64,000 bases of DNA from Astropecten irregularis (taxonomy: Eukaryota > Echinodermata > Asteroidea > Paxillosida > Astropectinidae), in contig OZ020248.1 of NCBI GenBank assembly GCA_963971285.1, positions 3,410,001 through 3,474,000 on the forward strand. The letters are read 5' to 3'. This document shows, piece after piece, positions 46,301 to 54,590 of this stretch (its first letter is position 1; each line of letters begins with the position of its first letter). The notes beneath the pieces are model-generated. The model did not search any database and was not told the origin of the DNA. It was given only the letters and a program-made list of their open reading frames with translations. The position numbers and the translations under genes are program-made.

Positions 46301-48844
46301 ACCTTGAAATGTCTGTCTAATAATAAAAACAGGATTAACAACCAAATTCCATGTGTTGTGTTTCACATTGTGGTTGTTCTTTGGCTGTTGTTCGCTGATC
46401 ACGAATATCAAATGGAATTATTAATGGTAGTTTGTGTTATTGAGCAAGACATTTTGTACTAAGCAATTTTGTTGTGCTTAACATCTCCATGAAATTGACC
46501 CCTGGTATAATGATGAATCTTTTTAGGCAGAGCCTTATTGCTCTTTCCAAACCTGGGGCCAATTTCATAAAACTGTTAAGCACCAAAATGTGCTTAGCAC
46601 AAAAATGTCTTACCAAATAAAACAAACCATCATTGCAAATTCCATTTGATATTCATGGTCAGCAAACAACAGCCAAAGAACAATCACAAGTTATACACAA
46701 CACATGGAAATTTGGTTGCTAACCCTGTTTTTATTAAGACAAAAAATGTCATGCTTAGCAAATTTTTGTGCTTAACAGTTTTATGAAATTGGCCCCAGTT
46801 GACGCTCTCTCAAGTTTCTCACATTCATTATAAGCCTTCTTAAACCAAATGCTTAGTACAGTATTAAAGGTAGTATCATACTTTGGTTTTTGTCAAAGAA
46901 ATACAGATTCTTGGGCAAAAATTTCAAGAAAGATACAGAAAAAGTAGTCTGTGAAAATTTCAGTCCCATACGTTACCCACTTTTTGAGAAAACAGCGAAA
47001 AACGGCCACAGTATTTCTTAAGTGTTTTCTCTTTTATTTTTGATCTTTTAAAAGATCAAAAAGATTTTTGGTTGTTGTTTTACTAATTTCTGGATAAATA
47101 CACCATTTCAGGCGGAAACATTTTAACAGTATGTTTCTACCAGCACCATCTTCATACCCTAAAAGTAATAGGTAAATCTGTGATCATTTCTGTTTTGGTT
47201 TCTTACCAGTATGATACTACCTTTAAAGAAGTGTAGTTCAACAAAATAACTCATTGTAGATTGATTTTGATCTTAATCAAGAATATGCTGAATGACTAAT
47301 TGATAATTCAAATTCATAATTCTTTGAAGGAGTACACAGCGCCCTCCAGCACGACAGCATCATGAAAGCAGGAAACCCAGACTACCTCCTAGTGGAGGGG
47401 GAAGCAGACCGCGTCGCTAAGGAAGCCGTCTTGGCCTTGAAGGAATCCAGACGTCACTGCCGAAGAGCGTCCTCTGGAGTCCCAACGTGGACAGGTTCAT
47501 CATCGGGCCAAGGATCCAGCACTCCTCCACCTCCTGTCAAAAAGTAAAAATCCAAATTTTATAATTTGCTTGATTTCGGGATGAATTGTATCTGATCTCT
47601 TTTCTGTATTTATGTTCACCCCTTAGTTAGTGTTCACCTTTGATCTACCCCACACACCCCTTTGTTCCCTTCTTCTGATCACACTTGGCAACCTCTGTCC
47701 TCTCTTTGTGGTATGCCAGCCTTATTGCATGCTTTCCCTGTTTCCCTGGTCACTCTGTCCCCCTTTTTTCTGATCCTCTCATCCATTTATGTGCATCTTT
47801 ACTTGCCTGTTCTTGTCCTCTTGTCATTTAGCCATTGAGAAAGATCCTGCTATGATCGAAATGTCAGGCCCCCCTAACTCCAAATATTCCTGTAGAGATA
47901 AGCATAAGCTGTCGTGTAAAGGGAATTGATTACGTTTTGTTTCAGGCCACGGTTTGGACAGAAACCCAACAGCAAAGTAGCTCATCTGCTTGGTGCTAAG
48001 AAATCGTCGCAAGACAAAGAGAAAGAAAAGGTTAGGATTTAAAAGAGTTATCAGCTGTCTTTTTAGATTCAATGGAACTCATGTAAGTTGCAATGATAAA
48101 CATAACTTGGGTTTAAACATATTTACAACTGGTTCTGTACTTCTGTGTATCAATTAAGATGATAAATATGGTAAGGTTTGTGGTAGCACCATGTACAAGA
48201 ATCAGTCTTATGAGTGTTTGGTTCTGAGAAGAACCGATGAGTAATACTGGTGTGCTCTTTTCGTCTTTGGAAGGGTGAAACCCCCTTGCAAAGACACCCT
48301 GCTGAAGACGAACAGAGCATACTCTTCGGAATGTCAAGTGTTCATCCCCGGTTCTTCTCAGATGCAAGTCCTGATTCAGGTACAATGTCTTCACTCATCC
48401 TTGAAAATCTTTGATTACCTTTCATAACAGAAACCAGCATCCCCAGCCCCTAAGCCTCAACACTTCTCAGGGACGGAGCTGATAGACACAGCCGCATCAA
48501 AGACCAGCTCCAAGACGGTAGCCCTCCCGTCCTCCAAGTCACTCCTGGAACAGATGAGGAAGCGCAACCCCTCTCTTGCCTCATCAGACCCGGACGGCCA
48601 GACCTCCTCTTCGTCTGGTTTCACCGACCAACAACAGAATGTCCTCTTGTCGGACATCAGAGCTTTTGTGGCCTTCCAGGCCGACACCAACGGACAGGCC
48701 ACAACAAAGGAGCTTCTCGTGAAGTTCAAGTCCAAGCTCCCAGCTAACGACTCGGCCCTCTTCAAGTCCATGCTGAAGCAAATCTGCACCTTCCACCGAG
48801 TGGAGGGCAGTGGGATCTGGAAGCTCAAAGAAGAATTCCGGTAA
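31314..48844 (+). CDS. ERCC6: ERCC6/CSB, SWI2/SNF2 ATPase of transcription-coupled repair, complete
   Basis: Twenty coding exons: 31314-31410, 31679-32138, 32863-33001, 33516-33609, 34259-34981, 35770-35977, 36428-36565, 37156-37308, 37910-38045, 38656-38826, 39622-39798, 40849-41061, 41865-42098, 42890-42997, 43644-43858, 44645-45138, 45913-46047, 47330-47543, 47946-48030, 48431-48844. They sum to 1535 aa (human CSB is about 1490). The N-terminal ELQGL...F region and the MTPFG motif match CSB. The helicase core has GDEMGLGKT (642-650), DEGH (755-758), [10 protein letters not shown] and [11 protein letters not shown] (1057-1067). The C-terminus has the GVPTWTG block and the winged-helix end [18 protein letters not shown] remodels stalled RNA polymerase II in the nucleus and recruits repair factors. 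All junctions are GT-AG except the GC donor after 43858. Introns carry many MITEs and SINEs but the frame is intact. Confidence 0.97.
31421..31545. repeat. R9 foldback MITE (ERCC6 intron 1)
   Basis: The arms CCAAATCTCTGGCTGCGG and CCACAGCCAGAGATTTG enclose AACACACAAGTCTATGGAAAC. The element starts about 10 bases after the exon 1 donor. Copies lie at 36004-36142 and 36583-36700. Confidence 0.65.
32412..32735 (+). repeat. R1 TTAA-MITE, degenerate (ERCC6 intron 2)
   Basis: It preserves the R1 order (ACTTTGGTTTTTGCCAAAG, TCAGTCTCATACGG-like, TATACCCTGTAAGTTG) but has lost part of the centre and clean ends. Confidence 0.5.
33090..33365. repeat. dispersed repeat with internal ~115-bp duplication (ERCC6 intron 3)
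   Basis: The first part (GGTAGCAATGTTTCAGCTG, CTAGCCTTCATCAGGCAACT) recurs at 60748-60842. The second part holds two copies of CAGCGGACTGTTG, CGGGTCACTCCA about 115 bp apart. No coding role is evident. Confidence 0.6.
35040..35335 (-). mobile_element. SINE2, tRNA-headed (ERCC6 intron 5)
   Basis: Read on the minus strand, a tRNA-like head with box-B-like sequence is followed by a body matching AAATGGGTACCTGTGAGG and ACTCCCCAGGGAG of the copies at 36806 and 41142. The B box is mutated. Confidence 0.65.
35345..35640. repeat. R5 hairpin element, long form (ERCC6 intron 5)
   Basis: The arms GGAGTTAGGAGGGCCTGAC and GTCAGGCCC-type right arm enclose a second hairpin (ACAAGAGGACAAGAACATGC / GCAAACATTTCTTGTCCTC). 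It ends with GGTCATTATTTTGGCTGATG. This is the best full-length R5. Confidence 0.75.
36004..36142. mobile_element. R9 foldback MITE (ERCC6 intron 6)
   Basis: The ends AGGCCGTGTCCCAAAAATCT and AGATTTGGGACATGCCCT pair. It starts 26 bases after the exon 6 donor. Confidence 0.7.
36226..36382. repeat. R6 MITE, left-truncated (ERCC6 intron 6)
   Basis: The interior (TTTTGGCTGCGGTTTGGAAG) and right arm (GAGCCGGAGCCTGAGCCTGA) are present; the left arm is missing. Confidence 0.55.
36806..37150 (+). mobile_element. SINE2, tRNA-headed (ERCC6 intron 7)
   Basis: The head has box A-like GTGGTCTAGTGGTCTTGC and box B GGTTCGAATCC. The body AGTAAATGGGTACCTGTGAG resembles the conserved middle of many invertebrate tRNA SINEs. 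The element reaches within about 10 bases of the exon 8 acceptor. Confidence 0.75.
37355..37560 (-). repeat. R1 TTAA-MITE fragment (ERCC6 intron 8)
   Basis: It contains ACAGAAATGTTCACAGATTT and AGGATATGAAGATAGTGCTG in minus orientation and is truncated on the right. Confidence 0.5.
38235..38335 (+). repeat. SINE1 fragment (ERCC6 intron 9)
   Basis: The B-box half (GCAGGTTCGAATTCCACTCC) and tail CTTTGTTCACTTTTCAATGG are kept; the A-box half is lost. Confidence 0.55.
38877..39115. repeat. R2-like MITE (ERCC6 intron 10)
   Basis: The ends GCCCAATTTCATGGAATC and GATTCCATGAAATTGGG pair. The interior differs from canonical R2. Confidence 0.55.
39143..39300. repeat. R5 hairpin element, compact (ERCC6 intron 10)
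   Basis: GATCCTAGCAGGATCTTTCT faces GAGAAAGATCCTGCTAGGAT with almost no loop, followed by ACGTCAGGCCCTCTTAA. Confidence 0.7.
40083..40265 (+). mobile_element. SINE1, tRNA-headed (ERCC6 intron 11)
   Basis: The element-specific head (GACTGCCAAAAGAACAAAG, TCACCACCAACATAGGGC) is followed by box A TAGCTCAGTTGG and box B GATTTGAATCC, then the GTTCACTTTCAATGAC tail. Confidence 0.7.
40354..40550 (+). repeat. R1 TTAA-MITE fragment (ERCC6 intron 11)
   Basis: It holds the R1 left half (TTTGTGCCAAAGAAATGCAG, ATTCATGGGCAAAAATATC) and is truncated before the centre. Confidence 0.5.
40571..40720. mobile_element. R8-like foldback MITE (ERCC6 intron 11)
   Basis: The ends GGCCCAATTTCACGAAC and GTTAGTGAAATCGGCCCC pair. 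The interior has GATTATCGCTAAAGCC and its inverted match GGTTTTAGCGATGATC. Confidence 0.65.
41142..41405 (+). mobile_element. SINE2, tRNA-headed (ERCC6 intron 12)
   Basis: Head GTGGCCTAATGGTCTGGTGT with box B GGTTCGAATCC, and body GTGTAAATGGGTACCTGTG. It is the best-preserved of three SINE2 copies. Confidence 0.78.
42240..42335 (-). repeat. SINE1 fragment (ERCC6 intron 13)
   Basis: Minus-strand B box (GGATTCGAACCAGCGACCTC) with the TTGACTGGAGCG tail; A-box side truncated. Confidence 0.6.
43898..44235. repeat. R4/R1 TTAA-MITE remnant (ERCC6 intron 15)
   Basis: The left arm GATTGGTAAAAGTCACAGAAC and the R1 right arm (CTGGATAAATGCACCATTTC, TTTATACCCTGAAATTTG) are present. An R2 fragment follows to about 44362. 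Confidence 0.55.
45185..45375. repeat. R5 hairpin element (ERCC6 intron 16)
   Basis: AAGCTTGGAGTTAGGAAGACC opens and AATTGCGTCAGGCCCTACT closes. The inner stem is partly deleted. Confidence 0.55.
45690..45800 (-). repeat. SINE1 fragment (ERCC6 intron 16)
   Basis: Minus-strand B box (GGATTCGAACCAGCGACCTC) followed by CCGTACAGGCACTCTACC. Confidence 0.6.
46261..46502. mobile_element. R2 MITE (ERCC6 intron 17), first of two
   Basis: The ends GGGGCCAATTTCACGGCCCT and CATCTCCATGAAATTGACCCC pair, with the GATTAACAACCAAATTCC and TCACGAATATCAAATGG core. Confidence 0.7.
46556..46796. mobile_element. R2 MITE (ERCC6 intron 17), second of two
   Basis: The ends GGGGCCAATTTCATAAAACT and AGTTTTATGAAATTGGCCCC are near-perfect complements. 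The core order is reversed relative to 46261-46502, so the two neighbours lie head to head. Confidence 0.75.
46868..47222 (+). mobile_element. R1 TTAA-MITE, reference copy (ERCC6 intron 17)
   Basis: TTAA flanks at 46864-46867 and 47223-47226. The inverted ends are AGGTAGTATCATACTTTGGT and ACCAGTATGATACTACCT. The centre holds a GATCTTTTAAAAGATC palindrome. At 355 bp and with no ORF, it is a non-autonomous element. TTAA target use is a piggyBac hallmark, though the end sequence itself is not a classic piggyBac terminus. Confidence 0.8.
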
Positions 48845-48950
48845 AACAAAGACAAGAAAGAACTGAACATAAACACGGAGTCATGCATTTTACTTCTCTG
48901 CCATAAACCTCGGAGTGTGATCCAAAATTAGGTAACATTCAAAAACATGA

Positions 48951-48956
48951 AATAAA
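48951..48956 (+). terminator. polyadenylation signal of ERCC6
   Basis: AATAAA lies 107 bp after the ERCC6 stop codon. Confidence 0.65.
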
Positions 48957-49540
48957 ATTCCTTCAACACCCTCAACACATTCTTTTCACTAATAATATTT
49001 TTCTAATCTAAAAGAAATTTCTTACAATATTTAACAATTAAACCAAGGTTGAAAATGTGTCCAAGTTTTATTGATACAAAAAAAATCTGTAGACTCAGGT
49101 GAAGGTAGTCATTTTTATTGATGTCCGTCCCTCATGGCCTAAAATCTTCTTTAAAAAAAACCCCACCAAAATAGACAAATTGAAGATGGCATGTGGCTAA
49201 CTTGTGCTGGTGTCAGGGCTAAACATTCACATGTTTTGTACTGACACTAAGCATTCAAGAAATGTTGACAAAGCAATTAATGCATGTCACGTGAGGGATG
49301 GATTTGGATCATGCTCATTGTCCAATAAGAAGAGGTCAATTCAGCGGGGTTAACTGTCTCGGATTTTACAGATAGAAAAGATTGATTGGATCTTAAAAAT
49401 GAATATAATATTTTGCAATATTTGAAATAAGCTCACTAGTCAATGCTTGACTCTTATTAACTGCTGGATTATTATTAAGCTGGTTGAATGCTCAGCTCTA
49501 ATCAAAGATGCTGTATTCAAAAGAATATTTGTCATTGAAA
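48957..49540. other. no gene recognised
   Basis: AT-rich intergenic sequence downstream of ERCC6 without recurring repeats. Confidence 0.45.
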
Positions 49541-49544
49541 AAAG

Positions 49545-49830
49545 AACAAAGAAAACTTGACCGTGGAGCAGGATTCGAACCTGTACAGTTTGCAGGAACT
49601 CTGTACTGGTGCACTATACCGTTTCTCTTACCACCTGAGCTATCCATCCCTATGTTGGTGATGTTCCTAATACATAGTCAATTATCTCTGTTGACTATTA
49701 AGGGTACCACCAACATAGGGCTGGATAGCTCAGTTGGCACGAGCGCTGGTACAGTGTTCCTGAGGTCACTGGTTCGAATCGCACTTCAGTATTAAATTTT
49801 TCTTTGTTCACTTTTCAATGACATAAAATT
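49545..49830. mobile_element. inverted pair of SINE1 elements
   Basis: A minus copy (GGATTCGAACCTGTACAG; complement of CAACATAGGGATGGATAGCTC at 49625-49660) and a plus copy (ACCACCAACATAGGGCTGGA, box A AGCTCAGTTGG, box B GGTTCGAATCG) face each other across about 60 bp. Confidence 0.72.
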
Positions 49831-49998
49831 CCCCTGTGGTTATTTGATCATCAAAAGAGTATTTGATATTTTTTCATAAAGATCTTTCCATTTAAATTTA
49901 TTTTAACAGTCAGGAAGGTTACTATAGATACAGAAGTACAAAATAATTTGGTGAGTTGGTATCATCATCGTAATTATTTGATAATATTTTTCAAAAAT

Positions 49999-50412
49999 AG
50001 GTAATTCCACCAGGTTGGGGCAAAGTTGTGACGGTGTCCATGTTACATCAGCAAACTTGTACCATTAATTATTCTTTAATGAGTGCAAAATTGACACTTG
50101 TTCCTCGAAGTAAATTGAAATTGATGTATTCACGCCATAAGTGGAAACAATACAGCATTGTTCGTGACAATAGGTCTTATTAATAACGTATCCATCTTAT
50201 CACCTTCCTTGTATACCCTTCGGAAAAGATAACACCAATTCTAAAAGGAAAACGGGTACAAGACTACTTAGAATCCAAGCCTCAGTTTGATTACACTGCT
50301 TCGAATGTAGGTTGGATGCACCGTGAATAAGGCGTATGGAGTTTAATAGGATAGTACAAATCTGCTGATGTACATGGACACTGTCACAACATATGCTCCC
50401 AACCTGATTTAT
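49999..50412. repeat. R10 foldback element
   Basis: The left arm CACCAGGTTGGGGCAAAGTT with GACGGTGTCCATGTTACATC pairs with GATGTACATGGACACTGTC and TGCTCCCAACCTG on the right. A second copy is at 51906-52162. Confidence 0.6.
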
Positions 50413-50519
50413 CAGCCAAAATACTTCGATGATATTTTCTGTTATTTTGTTTATGTTTCCAATAATCTGATTGTTTCATTTGTATTTGCTTTTCCAGGAG
50501 ATTGAGTTTGTTGTCAAGT

Positions 50520-50830
50520 ACTGAGATATTATTTCAATAATTTTGATCGTTTTCTCAATTGTTTGATTGTGTTCTTGATTATTTGATTGTGTTTTCAACT
50601 ATTTGATCGTGTCCTGAAATATCAAGTTGTGTTCTCTATGGTTTCATTGTGTATCAATGTATGAAATACTTTGGCAACACAATAAAATACTTTGGCAACA
50701 CAATGAAATACTTAGGCAACATAATGAAATACTTTGGCAACACAATGAAATACTTTGGCAACACAATGAAATACTTTGGTAACACAATGGAATACTTTAA
50801 GAACACAATACAATGCTTTGGCAAAACCAT
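50520..50830 (+). repeat. minisatellite: degenerate ~27-bp units, then ~8 x 21 bp
   Basis: From about 50655 a 21-bp unit (AATGAAATACTTTGGCAACAC) repeats about eight times with decay at both ends. It is open on both strands, giving MKYFGNT (plus) or VLPKYFI (minus) heptads. Positions 50530-50650 hold looser TTTGATTGTGTTCT-type repeats. Confidence 0.85.
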
Positions 50831-50850
50831 TTTTTGGACAACATAATTAA

Positions 50851-51221
50851 AGGGATGGTACAGAACTGGTTTTTGCGACAAAACCGTTGATGACAGTGAA
50901 AGCACATTATGTAATCCATATACATGTATACCTTAACTGACAAACCTGTAGAAGTTTGAGGTCAATCAGCCATCTGGGTCACAAGAAAATAGTGAAAACC
51001 CGTGTACGGAGAACTGTACACATTTCAATGGATGGATAAAACGCTTCAAAGCGATTTATTCCAATCGGAAAATAGTTTCATTTATTTCTCAACGAATATG
51101 GCATTTCAGACAAAAACATTTCATGGGATGTTTTCTCCTATCATCACCATTATACTGTGTAAGTTTATGTGAATCTGTGATCATGAAGTGTATTTTGTCT
51201 CACCAATTCTGTACCCTCCCT
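50851..51221 (+). mobile_element. R3 TTAA-MITE, complete
   Basis: TTAA flanks at 50847-50850 and 51222-51225; ends AGGGATGGTACAGAACTGGT and CAATTCTGTACCCTCCCT. It is highly similar to the nested copy at 25736-26107. Confidence 0.82.
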
Positions 51222-51721
51222 TTAACTGTGTCAAAAAGTTATACCCATTTGTTGTAAAGTTTTGTCTGTAGAGATTTGTAGGCAGAGTTTTGTAATTGGG
51301 AATGAAGGGTGCTAATGTGACCTTTCTCATGCAGTAATGACTCCAATACGGGCGTGGCCTACTAACACTGGCCACTCCCCTCGTTTATCATCGCCATAGT
51401 AAATGATAATAATATTTTCAGAGATATTTATTTTCTACATTTCTACACTGCAGAATATACATTTGACAAGCTTAAAATTGCAAACAAGCTATGTTGAGTA
51501 CTACGTAAAAACTTACCTCGTTTGCCATTTAGATATCGTTACTTTTGATAATTAATAGGAGTAAAACCATATTCCACTTTAAAAAATTGTCACCAACAAT
51601 CCAAGTAAATGCTTAAACACTGTTTAATAAACAGCATCGTATTCCGTAGCATATGTTCAGCACTTGATTTTAAATCCTGAAAGAATGTACATGTACATTT
51701 CCTGATGAATTAAGTGTAATT

Positions 51722-51850
51722 AAGTTCTTGAAAAGTGAACAAAGAAAAATTTACCGGAGCAGCCTTCGAACCAGTGACCTTCGGTTCGAATCCCTCTCCG
51801 GTCAATTTCTCTTTGTTCACTTTTCAATGACTGAAAACTAATCCAGTCAG
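51722..51850. repeat. palindromic SINE1 half-dimer
   Basis: GAAAAGTGAACAAAGAAAAA and TTCTCTTTGTTCACTTTTC bracket two opposed B-box halves (CCTTCGAACCAGTGACC and GGTTCGAATCCC) that nearly touch. Confidence 0.7.
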
Positions 51851-51905
51851 TTGCCATTGTGGTTATTTGGTGATTGTAAAATTGAATAAACTTCGTGAAA
51901 GGGTT

Positions 51906-52162
51906 GTTCCACCAAGTTGGGGCAGGATTTCAGACTGTGTCCTTGTAAATACATCAGTGAACTCACACATCATTCAGTATGCTTTTACTTGATGGTGCAC
52001 ACTTAGTGTTCTTCAAAATGAGAATAAAGTCAATCTGCTCCTTGAACACAGAGATACACATTCATGATAATATTCAGAAGTCATGGTAAGGATAATTGGT
52101 GGTGCAAGTTCACTGATGTAACAGGAACACCGTCAAAAATCGTGCTCCCAACTTGGTGGAAC
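51906..52162. repeat. R10 foldback element, second copy
   Basis: The ends GTTCCACCAAGTTGGGGCAG and GCTCCCAACTTGGTGGAAC pair. Confidence 0.65.
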
Positions 52163-52498
52163 GAAGCCAAACTCATATTTTTCATAGAGGTTTTGTTGTT
52201 TTTACTTGTACTTTATACCAGCCAGAAACTTAATATCGCATTGGCACTGATTGAAAATCATGGATTTTTCAAAAATAGTTTATACCTTAAATTAGTTAAG
52301 TTAATTGGTTTATATCATGCAATCATGTATGTGATTTATATTGTGTTTTTTATGAACAATGACTGCACATTTGATGAAACCCAGTTTCTATGTTTGAATC
52401 TTGTCATTTATTTCATGTTTGTATGGTGTAAGCTGGGAACATTAGGCTCGCTACTAAACAGGGGCAAATGTCATAGAGCTGTTAAAGGTTTACTGTAA
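52064..52498 (+). CDS. orphan ORF, 144 aa, hydrophobic
   Basis: The ORF starts inside the R10 repeat and runs into unique AT-rich sequence. It would encode about three hydrophobic segments (FFIEVLLFLLVLYTS; LIGLYHAIMYVIYIVFF; LNLVIYFMFVWC). I recognise no family, and base composition does not stand out from the surroundings. It may be a chance ORF; it has no clear promoter or splice context. Confidence 0.2.
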   Translation: MIIFRSHGKDNWWCKFTDVTGTPSKIVLPTWWNEAKLIFFIEVLLFLLVLYTSQKLNIALALIENHGFFKNSLYLKLVKLIGLYHAIMYVIYIVFFMNNDCTFDETQFLCLNLVIYFMFVWCKLGTLGSLLNRGKCHRAVKGLL

Positions 52499-53220
52499 TC
52501 AAAATTAATAGGAAAGGGGTGAAAGTGCTTTAAAATTATTACTTAATACATAATTAATGACTATGTCAACGTATATGTTTATGTAAGTGCTTACTATTGA
52601 CCAAAACGTTACAAAATCAGTAACTTTTTCCACTCAACAAAAGCAATTGACGTCACATACAGAACTTGTATACGCTCGCCACAGTATACTGCGCGGCGTT
52701 TTGCATGTGGCGTAAGCAATTTTTTTTAATGTTTGGCCGTTTGTATTAGGAGAATCTTCTGTTTTCGTCTAAAGACATGTTTGTTCGGGTGATTTCTTGT
52801 TCATATCCTCCTTCAGTTTGACGTAAGATTATATTTCTAATAAACTAAAGGAAACGCCATTAATTATGGTTTTCCCCAATTTATCACCAAATCACGCCCA
52901 AACCTACACAAAAGAACATCGGCAAAAAACGTGCGAATTTGTATAGTATAACTGTTATTCGCCCTATTTTGTTGAAATGAAATGTTTACGCCAATTCCTG
53001 TAGACTGAGTCAGCTAGTTTGACTCGTATAATCTGATTATTTCTCTACTCATGGTGAATAATTATACAATCACTTCACAGAGAATATGAATGGTTCATGG
53101 TGCTTACCTGTACCATGCAACAGATATATGTCAGTCATACACGAACGATGAAGTCAGATGTTTGCGTTGAAGTTGATTATTAACTGAAAACAAACAAACC
53201 TTGCATACCGTAAATCCCAC
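52499..53220. other. no gene recognised
   Basis: Unique AT-rich sequence upstream of the aquaporin; no exon or repeat signal. Confidence 0.45.
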
Positions 53221-53580
53221 TTCGTGTACCGCGCCTCACCATGCACGCACCTAGCTAGCCGTCCAATCCGAAACGCACAAGCGTTTTATCTTATTTGCAT
53301 ACGTTCATATACTTTACGTCTGCTTCATTCCCGCCCAGTTCACATAGAGCCTCCAATCCGGCTTCGCTATTGGTCAGTTTCAGGAGATCAAAAAATTATC
53401 TCGATCAGACAAACCGCGTCTGCTGGAAAACAGGGTCCAAAGGTAGAAATTCCTGTTTGCATTCTGCTAACCCAGCGCCATTTTGTAAAAAGCTGCTGTT
53501 GCGAAAATAAAGTTCATCCATTAACTTTCGAGATTTTAGTCTTGATTTTGAGTGAGAATTGCTGCAAGTTATTTTAAAAA
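53221..53580 (+). promoter_or_regulatory. probable promoter/5' UTR of the aquaporin gene
   Basis: A CpG-containing stretch directly precedes the start codon, with no intron acceptor immediately before the ATG. The ORF of 117 aa here is not conserved-looking and is more likely leader sequence. Inference. Confidence 0.35.
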
Positions 53581-54547
53581 ATGAGCGGCAGGGAACCTGG
53601 AAAGATAGACATGGGTGAAGAGCAAGTTGAGGAACGGGAGATTACTACATTTGAGAAGTACATCCAATCGACTTTTGCTGAGTTGGTTGGTACTATGTTC
53701 TTTACCTTCATTGCCTGTTTGGTAGTGACATCACAGGATGTGATTGCCATTGCATTTGCTGAGGGTTTGGCCATGGCTCTCCTTTGCTCAGCTTTCCTCA
53801 ACATCAGGTAGGTTAACTTCGATCCCTCATCCCTACGGCATGAATTGTTTAATGAATTTTCCTAATGGGAGAATAAAGTTTTGAATTGAATTAAATTGAA
53901 GTGTTGAACTTGCGACTATATTTTATTGATAAGACATTGTAGATTTGCTTTTCCATCTAGGATATTACATTTTGGAAGTCAAACATTTTAAACTTCACTA
54001 AAGTGTTTATATATTTTCATATAATTTCCAACTATTTGGCTTGATTGAATATTATAATCGTATAGGCCTACATTCTTCTATTTCTTGTATAATTTATATG
54101 TGTTATAAAATTGTTAGGCGGCGGCCTATAAACCTATTGCATTGTTGTAGTTCTGCACTGAAAGTTAAGCAAAGGTATTGCAGACAAGAAACATTGGCGT
54201 TCTGGAGTAGCCTACATTTTTGTTTTGGTTTTAAGTCTTTGTTTGTTTTGTTCGCTTGTGTGTTTTTAAGTCAGCATCTCAGTCCACTCTATAAAACAAT
54301 TTTGTTAATGGTTTTCTGATTGTTCTCGTTCTCAATGCACTGCGTTTATTTGTTTGTTTGTCCCATGTTTACAGCGGTGGAATCTTCAATCCAGCCCTGA
54401 CATTTGCCGTCTGCCTGTCCGGTGGTATCAGCCCGCTTCTCGCTGTGCTGTACTTCGTGGTTCAGATCTGCGGTGGTATGCTCGGAGCTGCATTCGTGAA
54501 GGTAATTCACATAAAAAAAAAGAATTTTGTTGATGTTGTTGTTGATG

Positions 54548-54590
<43 letters not shown>

